Source: Buchnera aphidicola (Aphis gossypii) (lineage in GTDB: Bacteria; Pseudomonadota; Gammaproteobacteria; Enterobacterales; Enterobacteriaceae). Taken from it: a DNA stretch of 64,000 nt. The position numbers and the translations under genes were made by a program. Below the pieces are notes generated by a model, which did no database searches, was not told the DNA's origin, and saw nothing but the letters and a program-made list of their open reading frames with translations. Below are positions 54,952 to 64,000 of the stretch, piece after piece (the first letter of the stretch is position 1; the number at the start of each line of letters is the position of its first letter). Location of the stretch: the NCBI RefSeq assembly GCF_013394915.1, contig NZ_CP056771.1:434001-498000 (forward strand), written 5' to 3'.

Positions 54952-55602
54952 CTAAATAATTTTATTTTTATATTCAAATAACTTATGAGTATATGGGAAA
55001 AATATAATATTATTTTCATATAACTTTTTAATTAATTTTTTAATATTTTCTTTTATTGATATTGTTCCATCTAAATAAATATCTGGTTGTTCTGGGGCTT
55101 CGTATAAAGAATGTATACCGGTAAAATTTAATATTTTATTACAACGCGATTTTTTATATAACCCTTTAGAATCACGTTTTTCACATATACTAAGAGGAGT
55201 GTCAATGAAAACCTCTACAAAGTTATCTTTCCCTAAAATGTTAGAAGCCATTAATCTTTGTTTTTTATATGGAGAAATAACAGATATTAAAACCATGATG
55301 TTAGCATCTAACATTAACTTAGCTACTTCTGAAATACGTCGAATATTTTCATTTCTATCAACAAAACTAAAAGTTAAATCTGAACATAATCCAGATCTAA
55401 TGTTATCTCCATCTAATACATAAGTATTAATATTATTTTTAAACAATATTTTTTCTAATATGTTAGAAATCGTAGACTTTCCTGATCCTGATAACCCTGT
55501 AAACCATATCACTTTAGATTTATAACCATGTTTTCTTTCTCGTTTTATACGAGTTATCTCATATTTTTGAAAAATAATATTTTTTTTAAAATTATTATTC
55601 AT
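54952..55602 (-). CDS. cysC: Adenylylsulfate (APS) kinase
   Basis: Phosphorylates APS to PAPS, the second step of sulfate activation. It has 216 residues (E. coli 201), with the excess at the two ends. The Walker A loop GLSGSGKS is at 36-43. DGDNIRSGLCSDL, the phosphoserine in ISPYKKQR and DPKGLYKK-like DSKGLYKKSR are conserved. It is third in the cysD-cysN-cysC order, 19 bases after cysN. Confidence 0.96.
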   Translation of the reverse strand: MNNNFKKNIIFQKYEITRIKRERKHGYKSKVIWFTGLSGSGKSTISNILEKILFKNNINTYVLDGDNIRSGLCSDLTFSFVDRNENIRRISEVAKLMLDANIMVLISVISPYKKQRLMASNILGKDNFVEVFIDTPLSICEKRDSKGLYKKSRCNKILNFTGIHSLYEAPEQPDIYLDGTISIKENIKKLIKKLYENNIIFFPYTHKLFEYKNKII

Positions 55603-55621
55603 ATTAATAAAAACCTATTTT

Positions 55622-57040
55622 TTATTTTTTTATATTCCAATGAGGAAAATGTTTTGAAATTAAATTATATAAATCTAATTCAAAATCTTTAATACTATTT
55701 TTTAAAACAATATTATTATTATTTTTAGATTTTTTAATCATACCTGCGCCTACTGTATTATTTTTTAAAACATCAACAAAAATAATATTACCCGTGAATT
55801 TATTTTTTTTGTAATCATCAAACAACATAGGTTCACTAAAAGTCACTTTAATCCTACCAATACTATTTAATTTTAGTAAATCGCATTCACTTTGCACCAA
55901 AGTATTAACATTAATCTGGAATAAAATTTCTTTAACATAAGCACGAGTTTTTTTACCTGATGATTTCACATTATATACTTCACCTACCTTTAAAGGGTCA
56001 TTAGACATCCAAACAACATCAATAATAGCCTCTTGAGAAGGTTCTAAATTAGAATCAATATTTACAAAAAAATCACCACGACTAATATCTATTTCATCTT
56101 TTAAAATTAATGTAATTGACTGTCCAACATGTGCTTTTTTTAAATCTTGATCAAACATTAAGATACGAGAAACAGACGAAATAATATTAATAGGCAATAT
56201 TTTTATTAATTGACCAATTTGAATTTCTCCAGAAAATAAGGTACCTGCATAACCTCGAAAATTTGCGTTTGGGCGGTTCACATATTGAACTGGAAATCTG
56301 ATTTCTTTTAAACACGTATGATCTTTAATTTCTATTGTTTCTAAAAAATTTAATAATGTTTTATTTTTATACCAAGGCATTAACTGACTTGGAAAGACAA
56401 TATTTTCACCTGTTAAAGCAGAAATGGGAATAAAAAAAATGTTTAAATTTTTAGGAAGTTTTTTAGAAAATATAAGAAAATTTTTTTTTATATTTAAAAA
56501 TATTTCTTCATCATAATTAACTAAATCCATTTTATTTACTGCAACTACTAAATATTTTATTCCAAGCAAAGAAGATATAAAACTATGTCGAAAAGTTTGT
56601 TCTGATAGACCCTTTTTTACATCAATTAAAATAATGGATAAATCACAAGTAGATGCCCCTGTAACCATATTCCTCGTGTATTGTTCATGACCTGGCGTAT
56701 CTGCTATAATAAATTTACGTTTATCAGTTGAGAAATAACGATATGCTACATCAATTGTAATACCTTGTTCACGTTCTGACTGTAATCCATCAACTATAAG
56801 AGCAAGATCAATATCATTTCCTTGTGTTCCATGACGTTTACTATCTTTTTTTAAAGAAGATAGTTGATCATCATAAATTTGCTTAGTATCATGCAGTAAT
56901 CGCCCAATTAACGTACTTTTTCCATCGTCTACACTACCACATGTTAAAAATTTTAATAAAGTTTTTTTCTCATTTGAATATATCCAATTTTTAAAATTAT
57001 CAAAAAATTTAATATTTTTTGTATTGACATTAGTATTCAT
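55622..57040 (-). CDS. cysN: Sulfate adenylyltransferase subunit 1 (GTPase)
   Basis: GTPase subunit of ATP sulfurylase that drives APS formation by GTP hydrolysis. I choose ATG 57040 (MNTNVN, matching E. coli MNTALA) over an in-frame TTG at 57055. It has 472 residues (E. coli 475). G-motifs GSVDDGKS (35-42), DTPGHEQYTRNM and NKMDLV are intact, followed by beta-barrel domains (FPVQYVNRPNANFRGYAGTL). It is 33 bases after cysD. Confidence 0.96.
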   Translation of the reverse strand: MNTNVNTKNIKFFDNFKNWIYSNEKKTLLKFLTCGSVDDGKSTLIGRLLHDTKQIYDDQLSSLKKDSKRHGTQGNDIDLALIVDGLQSEREQGITIDVAYRYFSTDKRKFIIADTPGHEQYTRNMVTGASTCDLSIILIDVKKGLSEQTFRHSFISSLLGIKYLVVAVNKMDLVNYDEEIFLNIKKNFLIFSKKLPKNLNIFFIPISALTGENIVFPSQLMPWYKNKTLLNFLETIEIKDHTCLKEIRFPVQYVNRPNANFRGYAGTLFSGEIQIGQLIKILPINIISSVSRILMFDQDLKKAHVGQSITLILKDEIDISRGDFFVNIDSNLEPSQEAIIDVVWMSNDPLKVGEVYNVKSSGKKTRAYVKEILFQINVNTLVQSECDLLKLNSIGRIKVTFSEPMLFDDYKKNKFTGNIIFVDVLKNNTVGAGMIKKSKNNNNIVLKNSIKDFELDLYNLISKHFPHWNIKK

Positions 57041-57073
57041 TTTTTTTAAATTCAACCTATATTAAATATATTT

Positions 57074-57982
57074 TTAGAAATAACCTTGTCTTTTTTTAAA
57101 TTCCATTGAATTTTTTTGATCATAATCAATAGATCGACCTGTTCTTTCGCTAGTTTTAGTTGTTATTGTTTCTTTAATAACATCTTGAAGATTTTGAGCA
57201 GTGGATTCAATTGCACTAGTTAAAGGCCAACAACCCAATGTTCTAAATCGTACCATTTTATGAATAATTTTTTCATTTTTATTTATTTTAATACGTTCAT
57301 CATTAACTACTAAAAGAAAACCATTTCTTTCTACAACTGGTCGGATAGCTGCAAAATATAAAGGAACAATGTCAATTTTTTCTAAAAAAATATATTGCCA
57401 AATATCTAATTCGGTCCAATTTGATAATGGAAAAACGCGAATGTTTTCTCCTTTGTTGATTTGACTATTATAGTTCCACCATAATTCGGGACGTTGTTTT
57501 TTGGGGTCCCATTGATGAAAGGAATCGCGAAAAGAATAAATTCGTTCTTTGGAGCGAGATTTTTCTTCGTCTCTTCTAGCGCCTCCAAAGGCTGCATCAA
57601 AATTGTATTTATTTATTGCTTCTTTTAATCCTTCTGTTTTCATTATGTCGGTATATTTTGAATTATTGTCTTCAAATGGGTTTAAACCCAATAATTTTCC
57701 TCGCATATTATAATGTATAATTAGCTCTAAGTTGTTATTTTTAGCAACGTTATCTCTAAACGTATACATTTCTTTAAACTTCCATCCAGTATCTACATGT
57801 AATAGTGGAAATGGCAAACGCCCAGGATAAAAAGCTTTTTTTGCAAGATGTAACATTACAGAAGAATCTTTACCAATAGAATAAAGCATAACAGGGTTTT
57901 CAAATTCAGCTATTACCTCTCTAATTATATAAATGCTTTCTGATTCTAGTTGACCTAGATGAGTAGTATTTTTTTTAAACAT
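57074..57982 (-). CDS. cysD: Sulfate adenylyltransferase subunit 2
   Basis: Catalytic subunit of ATP sulfurylase (sulfate plus ATP to APS). It has 302 residues, as in E. coli. The PP-loop [13 protein letters not shown] is near 36-48. [37 protein letters not shown] and the C-terminal KKRQGYF are conserved. It begins 24 bases after cysG in the leftward direction, so cysG, cysD, cysN and cysC form one series. Confidence 0.97.
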   Translation of the reverse strand: MFKKNTTHLGQLESESIYIIREVIAEFENPVMLYSIGKDSSVMLHLAKKAFYPGRLPFPLLHVDTGWKFKEMYTFRDNVAKNNNLELIIHYNMRGKLLGLNPFEDNNSKYTDIMKTEGLKEAINKYNFDAAFGGARRDEEKSRSKERIYSFRDSFHQWDPKKQRPELWWNYNSQINKGENIRVFPLSNWTELDIWQYIFLEKIDIVPLYFAAIRPVVERNGFLLVVNDERIKINKNEKIIHKMVRFRTLGCWPLTSAIESTAQNLQDVIKETITTKTSERTGRSIDYDQKNSMEFKKRQGYF

Positions 57983-58006
57983 TTGATTTCCTTACGTTTT
58001 TATTAT

Positions 58007-59410
58007 TTAAGAGGTAGTTTCAATATTATTTAAATTAGTAAGTTTTTTAAACCATGCTAGTTTTTTATGCAATAAAACTACTTGCCCAATAATTAGTAAA
58101 GACGGACTTGCGCTAAGTTTAAATATTTTATCAATTTCGTCTAAACGACCTATAATAACTTTTTGATTTATAGTAGTTCCATTGCTAATAATAGCTATTG
58201 GAGTAGATTTTAAACGACCATGTAAAATAAGTTTTTCAGAAATTTCTAAAGCATTTAAACTTCCCATATAAACTACTAATGTATAAGAAGAATCGCATAA
58301 TACAGACCAATTATTTGAAGTATTATTGATACATTTACAACCTGTGATAAATATTACTCCTTGAGCATAATCACGATGTGTTAATGGTATACCAGAATAA
58401 GCAGATAAACCAATTCCAGCAGTAATTCCAGGCACCACTTGAAAATTAATGTTTGCATTTTTCGCAGCTTCTAATTCTTCACCTCCACGACCAAATATAA
58501 AAGAATCTCCTCCTTTTAAACGAACTACTTTTTTACCCTGCTTAGCTAAAAAAATTAATAGTTTTATAATTTTATCTTGAGTAATACTTTTCAATCCAGC
58601 GCGTTTTCCAACATAAATGCATTTTGCATCTCTTCGGACAAGATTTAATATCTCTTGGGAAACTAAATTATCATACAACACGACATCTGCTTCCTGCATT
58701 ACTTGCAAAGCTCTTAAAGTTAGCAAATCACTATTTCCAGGTCCAGCACCAACTAAAATAATTTCGCCTATTAATTTGCTGGGCTCTTTAATGATTTTTT
58801 TTAAAATAGAAATTGCCTTTTTTTCTTTTCCATTAAGAACATATTGAACAAAAATACTATTAAATAATTTTTCCCAGAAATATTTTCTTTCCAAAAAATT
58901 AGAAAAATGATTTTTAACTATTGATCTCCATTTGCCAGCAATTCTGGCAACATCTCCCAATCTCATTGGAAGTATTGATTCAATTTTTTTTCTTAATAAA
59001 CGCAGTAATACTGGTGCTGTTCCACTTGAAGAAAGAGCTACTATTAAAGGAGAACGATCAATAATAGAAGGAAAAATAAAAGAACATTTTGATTGATCAT
59101 CTACTACATTGATTAATATTTTTAATTTATTACATTTTTTAAAAATTTTTTCATTTAACTTAGTATTACTAGTAGCTGCTATTACTAAAAAAATATTTTT
59201 TAAATAAGATATTTGAAATTCATTAGAAATCCAAGACACTTTTTTTTCAAATAATAAAGATCTAATTTCTGAACAAATATCTTTTGCAACAATATTCACT
59301 ACAGCTTTTGCACATAATAACAACTTAATTTTATTAAAAGCAACTTCACCAGCACCAACCACTAATACATATTTATTTTTTAAATCTAAGAAAACAGGTA
59401 GATAGTCCAC
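58007..59410 (-). CDS. cysG: Siroheme synthase
   Basis: Trifunctional enzyme that makes siroheme, the cofactor of sulfite reductase CysI: the C-terminal methyltransferase turns uroporphyrinogen III into precorrin-2, and the N-terminal domain does oxidation and iron insertion. It has 467 residues (E. coli 457). VVGAGEVAFNKI is the NAD site. VGAGPGNSDLLTLRALQ and RLKGGDSFIFGRGGEE are the SUMT motifs. The start is GTG at 59410 (MDYLPVF, as MDHLPIF in E. coli). In E. coli cysG is in the nir cluster; here it is placed with the cys genes. Confidence 0.96.
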   Translation of the reverse strand: MDYLPVFLDLKNKYVLVVGAGEVAFNKIKLLLCAKAVVNIVAKDICSEIRSLLFEKKVSWISNEFQISYLKNIFLVIAATSNTKLNEKIFKKCNKLKILINVVDDQSKCSFIFPSIIDRSPLIVALSSSGTAPVLLRLLRKKIESILPMRLGDVARIAGKWRSIVKNHFSNFLERKYFWEKLFNSIFVQYVLNGKEKKAISILKKIIKEPSKLIGEIILVGAGPGNSDLLTLRALQVMQEADVVLYDNLVSQEILNLVRRDAKCIYVGKRAGLKSITQDKIIKLLIFLAKQGKKVVRLKGGDSFIFGRGGEELEAAKNANINFQVVPGITAGIGLSAYSGIPLTHRDYAQGVIFITGCKCINNTSNNWSVLCDSSYTLVVYMGSLNALEISEKLILHGRLKSTPIAIISNGTTINQKVIIGRLDEIDKIFKLSASPSLLIIGQVVLLHKKLAWFKKLTNLNNIETTS

Positions 59411-59471
59411 GTTGAACCTATAAATATAATAAAAAGTTTATATTAATTTTTAAAAATCATTATCAATTAAC

Positions 59472-59487
59472 TTTGCAGAAATGCAAA
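59472..59487. repeat. Small tetraloop hairpin upstream of cysG
   Basis: TTTGCA (59472-59477) and TGCAAA (59482-59487) flank GAAA (TTTC on the minus strand). It stands directly next to the larger inverted repeat after cysH and about 60 bases before the cysG start. Confidence 0.4.
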
Positions 59488-59532
59488 CATTAATATTTCA
59501 TATATACTTTAAAAGCACTTGAAATATTAATG
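59488..59532 (-). terminator. 13-bp hairpin after cysH
   Basis: CATTAATATTTCA (59488-59500) and TGAAATATTAATG (59520-59532) are perfect inverted copies with a 19-base loop, about 20 bases after the cysH stop. The position suggests a terminator or 3'-end protector for cysJIH. No clear U-tract follows; TTTGCATTTC does. Confidence 0.5.
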
Positions 59533-59552
59533 TATAAAATTTAAATATTGTT

Positions 59553-60297
59553 TTAATCGCACTCTTTATTGTTATGCAATCCACATTCACGCTTTAAACC
59601 AAAAAACCGTGTTTCTTCTTCACGCATGCCAGGTGTGTATTTTTTAGTAGTATGTACATCTCCTACGGATATATAACCTTCTTCTAATAAAGGATGATTA
59701 TCTAAATTATTATTTTTTATATATTCATAGATTTTATGGTTAGACCAATCTAAGATTGGAAGAATTTTAAAAACTCCTCTTTGAATAGAAACATATGAAA
59801 GATTACTTCTGCTGCTAGATTGTACTTGACGTAATCCTGCAAACCATGTTTGGACTGATAATTTCTTTAAAGCTAAATTCATTGGCTCTATCTTATTAAT
59901 TTTATTATATAAATCAATGCCTTTTAATCCTTGTTCCCACAATTTTCCATATCTTGCTTCTTGCCATGCTGGTGAAATATTTGATCGAAAAATTTTTAAA
60001 TTTAGGTTGAATTTTTTTTTAATTAAATCAATAAAATGATATGTTTGAGGAAATAAATATCCTGTATCAATTAATACAATCGGAATATTTGGTTTTTGCT
60101 TAACAATAAGATGTAATAAGACAACTGATTGAATGCCAAAACTAGATGACATTATATGTATACCAGGTAAATTTTTAAATGCCCAAGATATACGTTCTTC
60201 TGCTGAATATTTCGATATTAACATATTACATTTAGACAAAAATTTTTTTTTTTTCAAAATTTAGCAAATTTATATTTTTTTTATCAATATCAGACAT
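59553..60297 (-). CDS. cysH: PAPS reductase, frameshifted at a twelve-A tract
   Basis: Reduces PAPS to sulfite with thioredoxin. A downstream frame from a TTG at 60257 covers most of the protein: [41 protein letters not shown] and the catalytic KRECGLH. The true start is probably ATG 60297, 12 bases after cysI and preceded by GAG. It encodes [14 protein letters not shown] and then meets twelve A (60254-60243), which put it out of frame. With eleven A the product is 247 residues (E. coli 244) and the N-terminal length fits E. coli to within two residues. The rest is undamaged, so slippage rescue is likely; internal initiation at the TTG is the alternative. Confidence 0.88.
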
Positions 60298-60309
60298 TTT
60301 TTCTCACTA

Positions 60310-62013
60310 TTAATTCCAAAAATCGTGAATAGGATTTATCACTGCTTTTACAATTTTCTTTCTAATAACAAAATCACCAAAATCTTCATTTTCTTGACGA
60401 TATATAGACCAATTTTTTATTAAAAAATCTAAATGAACTAAAATTTCCTTCTCTGTTATATTTTCTTGATATATCTTAGGAATTCTATTACCTATTTTAT
60501 TACCACCTATATATAAATTATATCTACCTATAGATTTTCCAATTAAACCAATTTCAGATAACAAAGATCTTCCGCAACCGTTAGGGCATCCTGAAACACG
60601 TAAAATAATCATTTCATTATCTACACCATATTTTAACATGATGTTTTCTACTTTAGTAATAAAATTAGGTAACATCCGCTCTGCTTCTGCCATTGCTAAA
60701 GGACAAGTAGGAAAAGATACACATGACATAGCATTTTCGCGCAATTTACTGATCTTTTTAATTAAACCGTAGGATATTGCAATTTGTTCAATTTTGTTTT
60801 TATTTTCACTCAATATTTCTGAAATAATTATATTCTGATTAGATGTTAATCTAAAATTTCCTTTATGAATACTTGCAATTTTTAATAATCCTGACTTTAA
60901 CAATTGATTATCATTATCACATATACGTCCATTTTGAACAAATACTGTCAAACTCCAATTGCCATTAACATCTTTTTTCCACCCTATTTGATCTCCTCTA
61001 GTATTAAAAGAATAAGGGCGAATAGGCTCAAAAGTAATATTTGCTCTTTTTTCAACTTCTTGCTTAAATAAATTTAATCCAAAGTTTTTTATAGTATATC
61101 GAGTTTTTGCATTTTTACGGTTGGTACGGTTGCCCCAATCTCGTTGTGTTGTAACTATCGACTTGGCGACAGATAGAGTTTTATCGATACCAATGTATCC
61201 TAATTCTAATGCGAGAAAAGGCCAAGTTTGTTTATTTCCATGAGTAATCGATAATCCCCCTCCTATCAATACATTAAAGCCTATTATTTTTTTATTTTCT
61301 ACAATAGCTATAAAATTCATATCATTTGCATATAAATCTACATCATTGTGAGGTGGTATAACCACTGTTGTTTTAAATTTTCTTGGTAAATAAGTCTTTC
61401 CGAGAATAGGCTCATGATCAGTGCTAAGAATTTTTTTTTGATCTAACCAGATTTCTACATAGGCTTTCGTATGCGGCAATAAAAAATTAGAAATTTTTTG
61501 AGCCCACTCATAACACTCTTGATGAACTTCAGATTGCATAGGATCAGATGTACAGAGTACATTTCTATTTACATCATTAGCTGTTCCTAAAGAATCCAAA
61601 CCTATTTGATGGAGTATTTGGTGAATGTTTTTTAAATCTTTTTTTAAAATTCCATGCAATTGAAAAGTTTGGCGATTAGTTAATCTAATAGTTTTATACA
61701 AAGTATTTGTGCTAGCGAATGAGTCAATTTTTATCCATTGTTTAGATGATATAACTCCACCAGGTAGCCTGCAGCGCAGCATCATAGCATAACGAGACTC
61801 TAGTTTCTGCTCGTTACGCTCTCTACGAAGATCACGATCATCTTGTTGATACATACCGTGAAAACGGATTAGTGAAACATTATCTCCACTAAAGCTATTA
61901 GTCACTTGATTTTTTAAATCATCTGAAATCGTTCCTCGAAGATAATTACTATTTTTTTTAATATGCTCTTCTTTAGTAAGATTTGAAGATAATTGTTTAA
62001 AATTTTTTGTCAT
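60310..62013 (-). CDS. cysI: Sulfite reductase hemoprotein subunit
   Basis: Six-electron reduction of sulfite to sulfide with siroheme and a 4Fe-4S cluster. It has 567 residues (E. coli 570). The cluster cysteines are in [16 protein letters not shown] and [10 protein letters not shown] near the C terminus. Siroheme-binding arginines lie in [27 protein letters not shown] is conserved. Its ATG overlaps the cysJ stop by one base (TAATG), so the two subunits are translationally coupled. Confidence 0.97.
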   Translation of the reverse strand: MTKNFKQLSSNLTKEEHIKKNSNYLRGTISDDLKNQVTNSFSGDNVSLIRFHGMYQQDDRDLRRERNEQKLESRYAMMLRCRLPGGVISSKQWIKIDSFASTNTLYKTIRLTNRQTFQLHGILKKDLKNIHQILHQIGLDSLGTANDVNRNVLCTSDPMQSEVHQECYEWAQKISNFLLPHTKAYVEIWLDQKKILSTDHEPILGKTYLPRKFKTTVVIPPHNDVDLYANDMNFIAIVENKKIIGFNVLIGGGLSITHGNKQTWPFLALELGYIGIDKTLSVAKSIVTTQRDWGNRTNRKNAKTRYTIKNFGLNLFKQEVEKRANITFEPIRPYSFNTRGDQIGWKKDVNGNWSLTVFVQNGRICDNDNQLLKSGLLKIASIHKGNFRLTSNQNIIISEILSENKNKIEQIAISYGLIKKISKLRENAMSCVSFPTCPLAMAEAERMLPNFITKVENIMLKYGVDNEMIILRVSGCPNGCGRSLLSEIGLIGKSIGRYNLYIGGNKIGNRIPKIYQENITEKEILVHLDFLIKNWSIYRQENEDFGDFVIRKKIVKAVINPIHDFWN

Positions 62014-63827
62014 TAATATACATCTCTTTGATAGCGTTTTTTTAAACGCAAATTATTTAAAAATTCATTAGAATCTTCTGTGCTCATGTTTCCATTTTGA
62101 CTAATAATCTCTAATAAAGCTTTTTCTACATCTTTTGCCATTTTAGAAGCGTTGCCACATATATATATGTATGCATTTTCTTCTATCCAGCTCCATATTT
62201 CCTTTCCATATTCTTTTATTTTGTTTTGTACATATATTTTTTCTTCTTGATCTCTTGACCATGCTAAAGTGATCTTAGTGAGCAGACCTTTTTTTAAATA
62301 CTTTTGCCACTCTATTTGATATAAAAAATCTTCAGTGAAATTAGGATTTCCAAAAAAAATCCAATTTTTTCCAGTCGAACCATCGTTATCTCGTTGCTGC
62401 ATAAATGATCGATATGGAGCTATTCCAGTTCCTGATCCGATCATAATAATTGGTGCTTCTGTATTTTTAGGTAATCGAAAATTATTATTTCGCTCAATAA
62501 AAATTTTCACTGGATCATCAATATTTAATAGTTCCGATAAATAACCTGATGCCCCACCTAAATGCAAGCAACCAGATATAATTTTTTTTACAACACCAAC
62601 TGTAATATGAATTTCATTTTCAACTTCATCTTGTGAAGAAGAAATAGAATATAATCTGGGAGTTAACGGACGAAGAATATTGATAAGTTTTTGAGAAGAA
62701 ATTTTTTTAGGATAATCACTAATCATATTAATTAAAGGAGTATTTTTTATATAATTTTCTAATTCTTTTTCATGCGATGCAATTTCTTTTAAAAATTTGT
62801 TTTGTGTGATATCCGCATATTTTTTTACAATGTTTTTTGTATTACTAGTCAATTCAAAATTATTTTTTAGAGCATCAACAATATTTATTTTTTTATTTTT
62901 AATATTAATTATGTCAGATGCATTTATAGATAACAATTTCAAAAATTTTTGTACTAAATTATTATCATTTTGATACCATACTCCTAATGCATCTCCTGGT
63001 GTGTATTTCACGTTTAAATCACTAATATCTAATTCAATGTGACGAACATCTTTAGTTGAATTTCGACCAGTAATTTTTTGATTAGTTATAATTTTTGCTA
63101 TACCAGGATTATATTTTGTGCACGTATTAATTTCATCGATAAAAACATCTTCTTTTAACAAATTAGAAGAACGAGAGGACATATCTATTTTTTCAAGGCT
63201 AGTTAATAATTTTTTAGACCATTGAATATAATCGTCTTCATATTCAATATCAACATCTAACCTATGAAGCAAATTTCTACCTCCTAATTCATTTATCCTT
63301 TTATCAAAATCTTTTCCAGCTTGACAAAAAAGATTATAAGAACTATCTCCTAATGCAAATATACTATACTTTAAATTGTTTAATTTAGGTGCTCTTTTAG
63401 ACATAATAAATTTATATAAAGATAAAGCTTCTTCAGGAGGTTCTCCTTCACCTTGAGTAGAAATTATTAGTATTAAACACCTTTCATCTTTAATTTTTTT
63501 AAAATTATAATCAGCAGCATTAACCAAGTGAGTTTTTTTATTATTCTCATTTAAATACTTATTTAAACGCTCTGAAAGCGTTCTAGCATTACCAGTTTGA
63601 GAAGCTGATATAATTGTAATTACATGATTATCTATTTTTTTTTTCTCTAAAGAGAATATGTTTTTATTTTTTTTAAGATTAGAAAGATCTTGATGCGCTA
63701 AATTCCAAAAATACCCCGAAAGCCAAGCAAATTGAAGGTTAGAACAATTTTCTTCAATTTTTTTTAAAATCTCTATTTTCTCTAAACTTAATGGAAACAT
63801 AAAATCGAAAGGATTTGCATTATTCAT
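62013..63827 (-). CDS. cysJ: Sulfite reductase flavoprotein subunit
   Basis: NADPH-dependent flavoprotein that feeds electrons to CysI. It has 604 residues (E. coli 599). The flavodoxin domain (about 70-210) has [21 protein letters not shown] and [18 protein letters not shown]. The FAD domain has RLYSISSS and [13 protein letters not shown]. The NADPH domain has [16 protein letters not shown] and ends YQRDVY. The linker is Asn/Lys-rich. It is first in cysJ-cysI-cysH, as in E. coli. I saw no CysB-type site upstream, and the 173 bases to the window end hold no recognisable gene. Confidence 0.97.
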   Translation of the reverse strand: MNNANPFDFMFPLSLEKIEILKKIEENCSNLQFAWLSGYFWNLAHQDLSNLKKNKNIFSLEKKKIDNHVITIISASQTGNARTLSERLNKYLNENNKKTHLVNAADYNFKKIKDERCLILIISTQGEGEPPEEALSLYKFIMSKRAPKLNNLKYSIFALGDSSYNLFCQAGKDFDKRINELGGRNLLHRLDVDIEYEDDYIQWSKKLLTSLEKIDMSSRSSNLLKEDVFIDEINTCTKYNPGIAKIITNQKITGRNSTKDVRHIELDISDLNVKYTPGDALGVWYQNDNNLVQKFLKLLSINASDIINIKNKKINIVDALKNNFELTSNTKNIVKKYADITQNKFLKEIASHEKELENYIKNTPLINMISDYPKKISSQKLINILRPLTPRLYSISSSQDEVENEIHITVGVVKKIISGCLHLGGASGYLSELLNIDDPVKIFIERNNNFRLPKNTEAPIIMIGSGTGIAPYRSFMQQRDNDGSTGKNWIFFGNPNFTEDFLYQIEWQKYLKKGLLTKITLAWSRDQEEKIYVQNKIKEYGKEIWSWIEENAYIYICGNASKMAKDVEKALLEIISQNGNMSTEDSNEFLNNLRLKKRYQRDVY

Positions 63828-64000
63828 TATACTAAATACCTAAATTTCATTAAATTAAAATTAGAATAACTAATTTAATATAATTTACAGAAATTATCGA
63901 TCTTTAGCTACTAATAAAAAACTAAAACTTTACATAAAAATGAAAATTAAATCATGTTCTAAATATTTTTAAAAACTAGAAAAATATTAATATAAAAATT

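Overview
The window is a chromosomal segment of Buchnera aphidicola, the obligate endosymbiont of aphids, or a very close relative. The basis is mixed. The DNA is extremely A+T-rich. Nearly every gene is a short-gapped orthologue of an Escherichia coli gene. The gene order consists of E. coli blocks with intervening genes removed: pepA-(holC lost)-valS, nusA-infB-rbfA-truB-rpsO-pnp-(nlpI lost)-deaD, ftsH-(folP lost)-glmM-secG-tRNA-Leu, cysDNC-ftsB-ispDF-nlpD. There are no mobile elements, CRISPR arrays, prophage or restriction genes, and I found no sign of foreign DNA. I could not compute base composition or run searches. Comparisons with E. coli proteins are from memory.

Layout. 1-7240: valS (cut by the left edge), pepA, then argI, pyrB, pyrI and ridA. 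7242-19704: a leftward block for RNA metabolism and translation (deaD, pnp, rpsO, truB, rbfA, infB, nusA), then tRNA-Leu(GAG), secG and glmM. 19960-23030: ftsH, rlmE and greA. 23546-26846: rightward ibaG, murA, rplU, rpmA, obgE. 26965-27805: leftward rplM-rpsI. 28095-32720: pheA, ffh, rpsP, rimM, trmD, rplS. 32799-39916: tldD, aroQ, fis, rluD, bamD, alaS. 40092-45841: csrA, tRNA-Ser, tRNA-Arg, gshA, metK, endA, rsmE, rpiA. 45998-46275: a leftward Met-Leu-Gln tRNA cluster. 46447-52363: glnS, pyrG, eno, queE, queD. 52385-63827: a long leftward series of nlpD, ispF, ispD, ftsB and the whole assimilatory sulfate pathway (cysC, N, D, G, H, I, J).

How the genes work together. Most of the window is a minimal translation, RNA-decay and envelope set. 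A second layer is nutritional: ornithine carbamoyltransferase (arginine), type II dehydroquinase and chorismate mutase/prephenate dehydratase (phenylalanine), and sulfate to sulfide reduction (cysteine, methionine). These match the known role of Buchnera in supplying amino acids to the host. PheA has lost both motifs known for feedback inhibition.

The points most worth a second look are small. glmM and cysH each have a frameshift exactly at a poly(A) tract (nine and twelve A), the kind of site known in this genus to be rescued by transcriptional slippage. rimM has lost its ATG: a G-to-A change in an ATGA stop/start overlap would give ATAA. BamD lacks a lipidation cysteine, FtsB is cut to its N-terminal half, and several long hairpins lie between genes. 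I see no unknown multi-gene system here.
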